A DNA stretch of 64,000 nt. Source: Siderastrea siderea. Lineage: Eukaryota > Cnidaria > Anthozoa > Scleractinia > Rhizangiidae. The notes below the pieces were generated by a model. That model had not been told where the DNA came from and did no database searches. It saw nothing but the letters and a program-made list of their open reading frames with translations. Below, piece after piece: positions 60,925 to 64,000 of this stretch (its first letter is position 1; every line of letters begins with the position of its first letter). The stretch is from NCBI GenBank assembly GCA_964030785.1, contig OZ034972.1, forward strand, positions 13,091,231-13,155,230, in the 5' to 3' direction. The translations under genes were made by a program, and so were the position numbers.

Positions 60925-61578
60925 GTAAAATATCACACTCTACCACGAAATCGGGCAACGTCGGAAACTTTTCGCCGATGTACTCGAAGAGTTCCGATTC
61001 TTATCCGAACTTGACAGGAGTACTCGACCGAGCCGTTCTGCAAAATAACCGTTCTGCAGGGTCATCATGAGCTGGCTGGCAACTTGTCAACTGGCATAGA
61101 AATCTTGCTGGCAATTTGCTGTTACCGAAAGCTTGCTGGGTCTGTGTTTACCAAATTATTCTATGGCGGGAAAATTAACTCTTCCGGTTGGCGTGACGAA
61201 CTGTTGTTATTGTAGCTGGCAAAACGTGAGGATGTCACGCGGCGTGATTTAATGTTTAACTTGGCAATTAGTGAAATATTGCTTCGCTCTGTCGGTGCCC
61301 TTTGTTTTGCTGTCAACTAGAGGACGACCAGTAAATTTTTAATTGCAAAACGATAGTGTGCATGCAATGTATCCAGTACTCTGAGCAATAACGTAGCGGT
61401 TAATGTCATTAATATTTACTACTCCTGCGAACTACTGCCCATAGAACATGAAGAGATGGTCGCTTTGGTATATTTCTACTATTTGGGGGAGGTAAGTGGC
61501 TAAGGTTTCTGTTTAGGTTGTCAGGTTACCGACTCGGGAGCTTTCAAGAAATGAAATTGGTATATTTGTTTGATTTAG

Positions 61579-61653
61579 CACACTAATGAGCAAGATTCGA
61601 AGGGGCGTCTCTCAAACCGCTTAAAATCTACCGGCTGCAACATCTCAGGAATG
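61579..61653 (+). other. Candidate CEP135 exon (weak)
   Basis: 25 open codons (HTNEQDSKGRLSNRLK and on) lie between an acceptor and a donor in the phase expected after 60924. A variable Ser/Arg-rich linker is expected at this place in CEP135, so lack of similarity is not decisive. Confidence 0.25.
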
Positions 61654-62205
61654 GTAGGGACTCGAATCGTAAGAAGCCTTGTTTTCACAGTATAGTATTC
61701 TAGGGCGTCATCTGGGTAATAAAGATACCTTTTTCAGTTTTCTTAATTCAGTTCCGTTTATATTTGTTGATCGCCAAATTAACCGACCACTTTGAATTTA
61801 AAAGCGAAGAAAGGCTATCGCCAGCTGTATAAGCATTGATACCATCGTGTATTTGAAGGCACTGTATATATTTTGGATTTTGAGAAATCAAATAATAATA
61901 TTTTCTTGTCCTATAGTGTGCCTTTTCTAATTAGTAGCTATCGCGCACTCTTCGCAAGATGAGTGGAGTCCGCGGTTGAAGATTATCTTTAGTTCGCGCG
62001 CGCGAATTCCACAGTACAGAATATGTTCTCGCGCGTTTGTCGCGTTCGTCGCGCTTGTCAAGCAAACTGACATACATGCAGTGGAACCCGATATAACGAA
62101 CCCCTAACGAAAGTTTGTGAAACGCGGCTTGCGCAGTGACTCCCGCAGAAAAAAGTTTCTGTCCTAAAATTTCAAGCACTAAATAAACGTCCCTGTCTAC
62201 TGAAA

Positions 62206-62530
62206 CGTTACTAGACCTTTGCTGCGCTGGTGACGCGTCCACTGACAAGACCGGACCTTGGCTGTGAAACTTTGTGATTCATTTTGTGAAACTTTTGCGG
62301 TGAAGCATCCACTGACAAGACCGAACCTTTGCTGCGAAACTTTGCAATTCATTTTGTGAAACTTTTGCGGTGAAGCGTCCACTGACAAGACCAAACCTTT
62401 GCTGCGAAACTTTGCAATTCATTTTGTGACACTTTTGCGGTGAAGCGTCCACTGACAAGACCGGACCTTTGCTGCGAAACTTTGCAATTCATTTTGTGAA
62501 ACTTTTGCGGTGAAGTGTCCCCTGAAAAAA
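62206..62530. repeat. 70-bp tandem repeat, nearly five copies
   Basis: The motif ACTGACAAGACC recurs at intervals of 70 bp (about 62241, 62311, 62381, 62451), with a degenerate fifth unit at about 62521. Units include TTTGCTGCGAAACTTTGCAA and TTCATTTTGTGAAACTTTTG. Confidence 0.92.
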
Positions 62531-63607
62531 CCGGTGACGCAGACGCTACTCGCCTGCATGTACTTTGCCTGGACTTTGTTCTCATCACGTTTTGACGTCA
62601 TCTGTGCGTTATAAGAGTACACACATAGCCAAATGGAATCTATTTGTTAAGTCTTTACTTCTACTACGGTACTTAAATTGCAATTAACGCCGTGAGACTT
62701 TGCAATGAAACTTTTGAGGTGATTGACTACTGAAACCTGACTTGATTATTGCTGCGAAATTCGATGTTGTCATGTTGCCCTGGCAATATCACTACAAAGA
62801 TGAACCGGAAACAGTAAGATAAAGAATAGATTTGTTTGACGAGTACACTCCTGACAGCATTAAAAGATTGTAGGCAATATATCACTGAAAACTTGCTGTT
62901 TGATACCTTTAATTTAGCAACATTTTAACTTCTGCAAATATATACAAATCTCATAGCGTCTTTAAAGGTTATCATTAGGTAGCAGTATCTGTGCAATTCC
63001 TCAGTAAATGGCAAGTTCGGCGCCTCGATAAGGTAAGTGATGCAGGTGATGTGATATATAACAAAGGAAAAAAAGACTTGGAACTTGAAAAAATAACAAC
63101 TGAAGATCTAAAGGCCTTCTTTTACTTGCTGGGAGATCACAAGGTTTTGAAATAACTGTCCTGGCTGGCAAATTATGAAGGCAATAATTTCCTGGCTAGC
63201 ATTGCTATCAAATGTGCCGCTGGTTGGAAAAACGGAATTCTTCGAGTGATACTTGCTGGCAAATTAAACTCTCAATCTTTAGCTTGCTGGCTCTGAAGAA
63301 CGGATAAATTTTTGCCAGCAAAGTTATTTTTGGGCCAAAAATAACTCGGTGATTACTAAATAACATCTTAGAGCAACAAACAGTCAATTTTAGAAAAAAA
63401 TTCGTTGGGTACTCCTGACTTGATGTACGGTGGCATTTGGTCAGAGGGATACATACACTGTAGCGCCGTAGATGGGCATCTGAACGCCTTTTTATTACGG
63501 ACAGTTTATCACTTTGTCTTTGAGATAGTAAAGTTCATGTAAGCACAATCTCTATAAAACGACACCCATTTATTAATAGACTGTTAGCAGACGTTAGTTT
63601 TCTTCAA

Positions 63608-63751
63608 TGATAGTAGAGCGCGCGAAGAATAGCAAATGGTGCGATCTAAATGGCGAGGCCGCGAGCTGCGATGAACGGGGGCTTCGCCGCTCGCTGCTGG
63701 GATCGCTCGGAAAGCACCATTCCGGATTCTTCGTACGCCCTCCACTATCCT
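63608..63751. mobile_element. Foldback element
   Basis: The left end GATAGTAGAGCGCGCGAAGA and the complement of the right end, GATAGTGGAGGGCGTACGAA, match, and both lead into ATGGTGC. The GC-rich centre (GGGGGCTTCGCCGCTCGC) creates a chance ORF. Confidence 0.65.
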
Positions 63752-64000
63752 TGAACACTGAACAAACAACAACTGCTCACAGTCTAATTTATTACGGACA
63801 GTTCACTTGGTCTTGGAGACAACAAAACTCATGTATGCTTTACCATTCTCGTCCCCAGAGCCCACGATCCTTTTGGTCTGCGCCAAGGATCGAGACCTCT
63901 GGCAGGGGCCAGGTAACGCGCAAGCGCAATAGCTGCCCATTTTAGTAACCGATAGTAACCGTTATTGTTCAAATTTTTGAGGCTGCGCACAAAAGCCGGA

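Larger units (their letters stand above)
60925..64000. other. CEP135 downstream intron(s) to the window edge
   Basis: No certain exon. A possible 75-nt exon at 61579-61653 has a good acceptor (tgatttag), a GTAGGG donor and is phase-neutral. A 70-bp tandem array, a fragment of the 30463 MITE family (62078-62112) and a foldback element (63608-63751) are present. From 62600 to 63550 nothing is recognised. Confidence 0.5.

Noticed and set aside
63607..63945. 112-residue ORF near the right edge
   Set aside because: It covers a foldback element and a neighbouring dispersed-repeat-like segment.
1..64000. tRNA, rRNA or other structural RNA genes
   Set aside because: None seen by eye; a dedicated covariance-model scan was not possible, so small RNAs cannot be excluded.

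Overview
The window looks like intron-rich animal nuclear DNA. It has metazoan multi-exon genes with GT-AG introns and AT-rich introns packed with short foldback transposons and microsatellites. The gene content (soluble guanylate cyclases with H-NOX domains, FBXO8, CEP135) and the style of the dispersed repeats suggest a cnidarian, probably a stony coral. That assignment is inference; no search was possible.

Left part (1-26.1 kb, minus strand): a head-to-tail cluster of three soluble guanylate cyclase (sGC) genes, transcribed right to left. Gene C (26044-19472) is complete in seven coding exons (775 codons). It joins a beta-type H-NOX haem sensor (His106, Tyr135/Ser137/Arg139) to a cyclase domain that is alpha-like at its catalytic positions (Asp451 and Asp497 present; Thr570 and Lys574 where beta subunits have Asn and Arg). 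Gene B (11759-6445) is alpha-type without haem-ligand residues. Gene A starts at 1535 with a beta-type H-NOX N-terminus and runs off the left edge. Together they could supply heterodimer partners for NO- or gas-dependent cGMP synthesis. A 27-bp minisatellite lies directly behind the gene C stop codon.

Middle (26.1-38.3 kb): no recognisable gene. It holds many nonautonomous elements, a G-rich tract, and a perfect 784-bp TTCA microsatellite (196 copies).

Right part: FBXO8 (50969-38327, minus, six exons, 266 codons) and CEP135 (from 51719, plus, seven clear exons, 493 codons so far, continuing past the right edge) diverge from a 749-bp spacer, a likely bidirectional promoter. FBXO8 would join an SCF ubiquitin ligase and contact ARF GTPases through a Sec7 domain; CEP135 is a centriole assembly protein. 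FBXO8 intron 2 carries a 4.2-kb TA-flanked IS630/Tc1-type transposon with 205-bp terminal inverted repeats. It holds two convergent genes: a DDE transposase and an accessory coiled-coil/zinc-knuckle protein, and each needs one -1 frame change to read through. CEP135 intron 1 carries a second, decayed TA-flanked DDE transposon with roughly 410-bp inverted repeats. Many smaller foldback elements with visible target-site duplications sit in the introns, some within about 27 bp of splice sites.

Exon coordinates come from hand reading of splice sites and reading phase. Gene C and FBXO8 sum to whole codons from start to stop.
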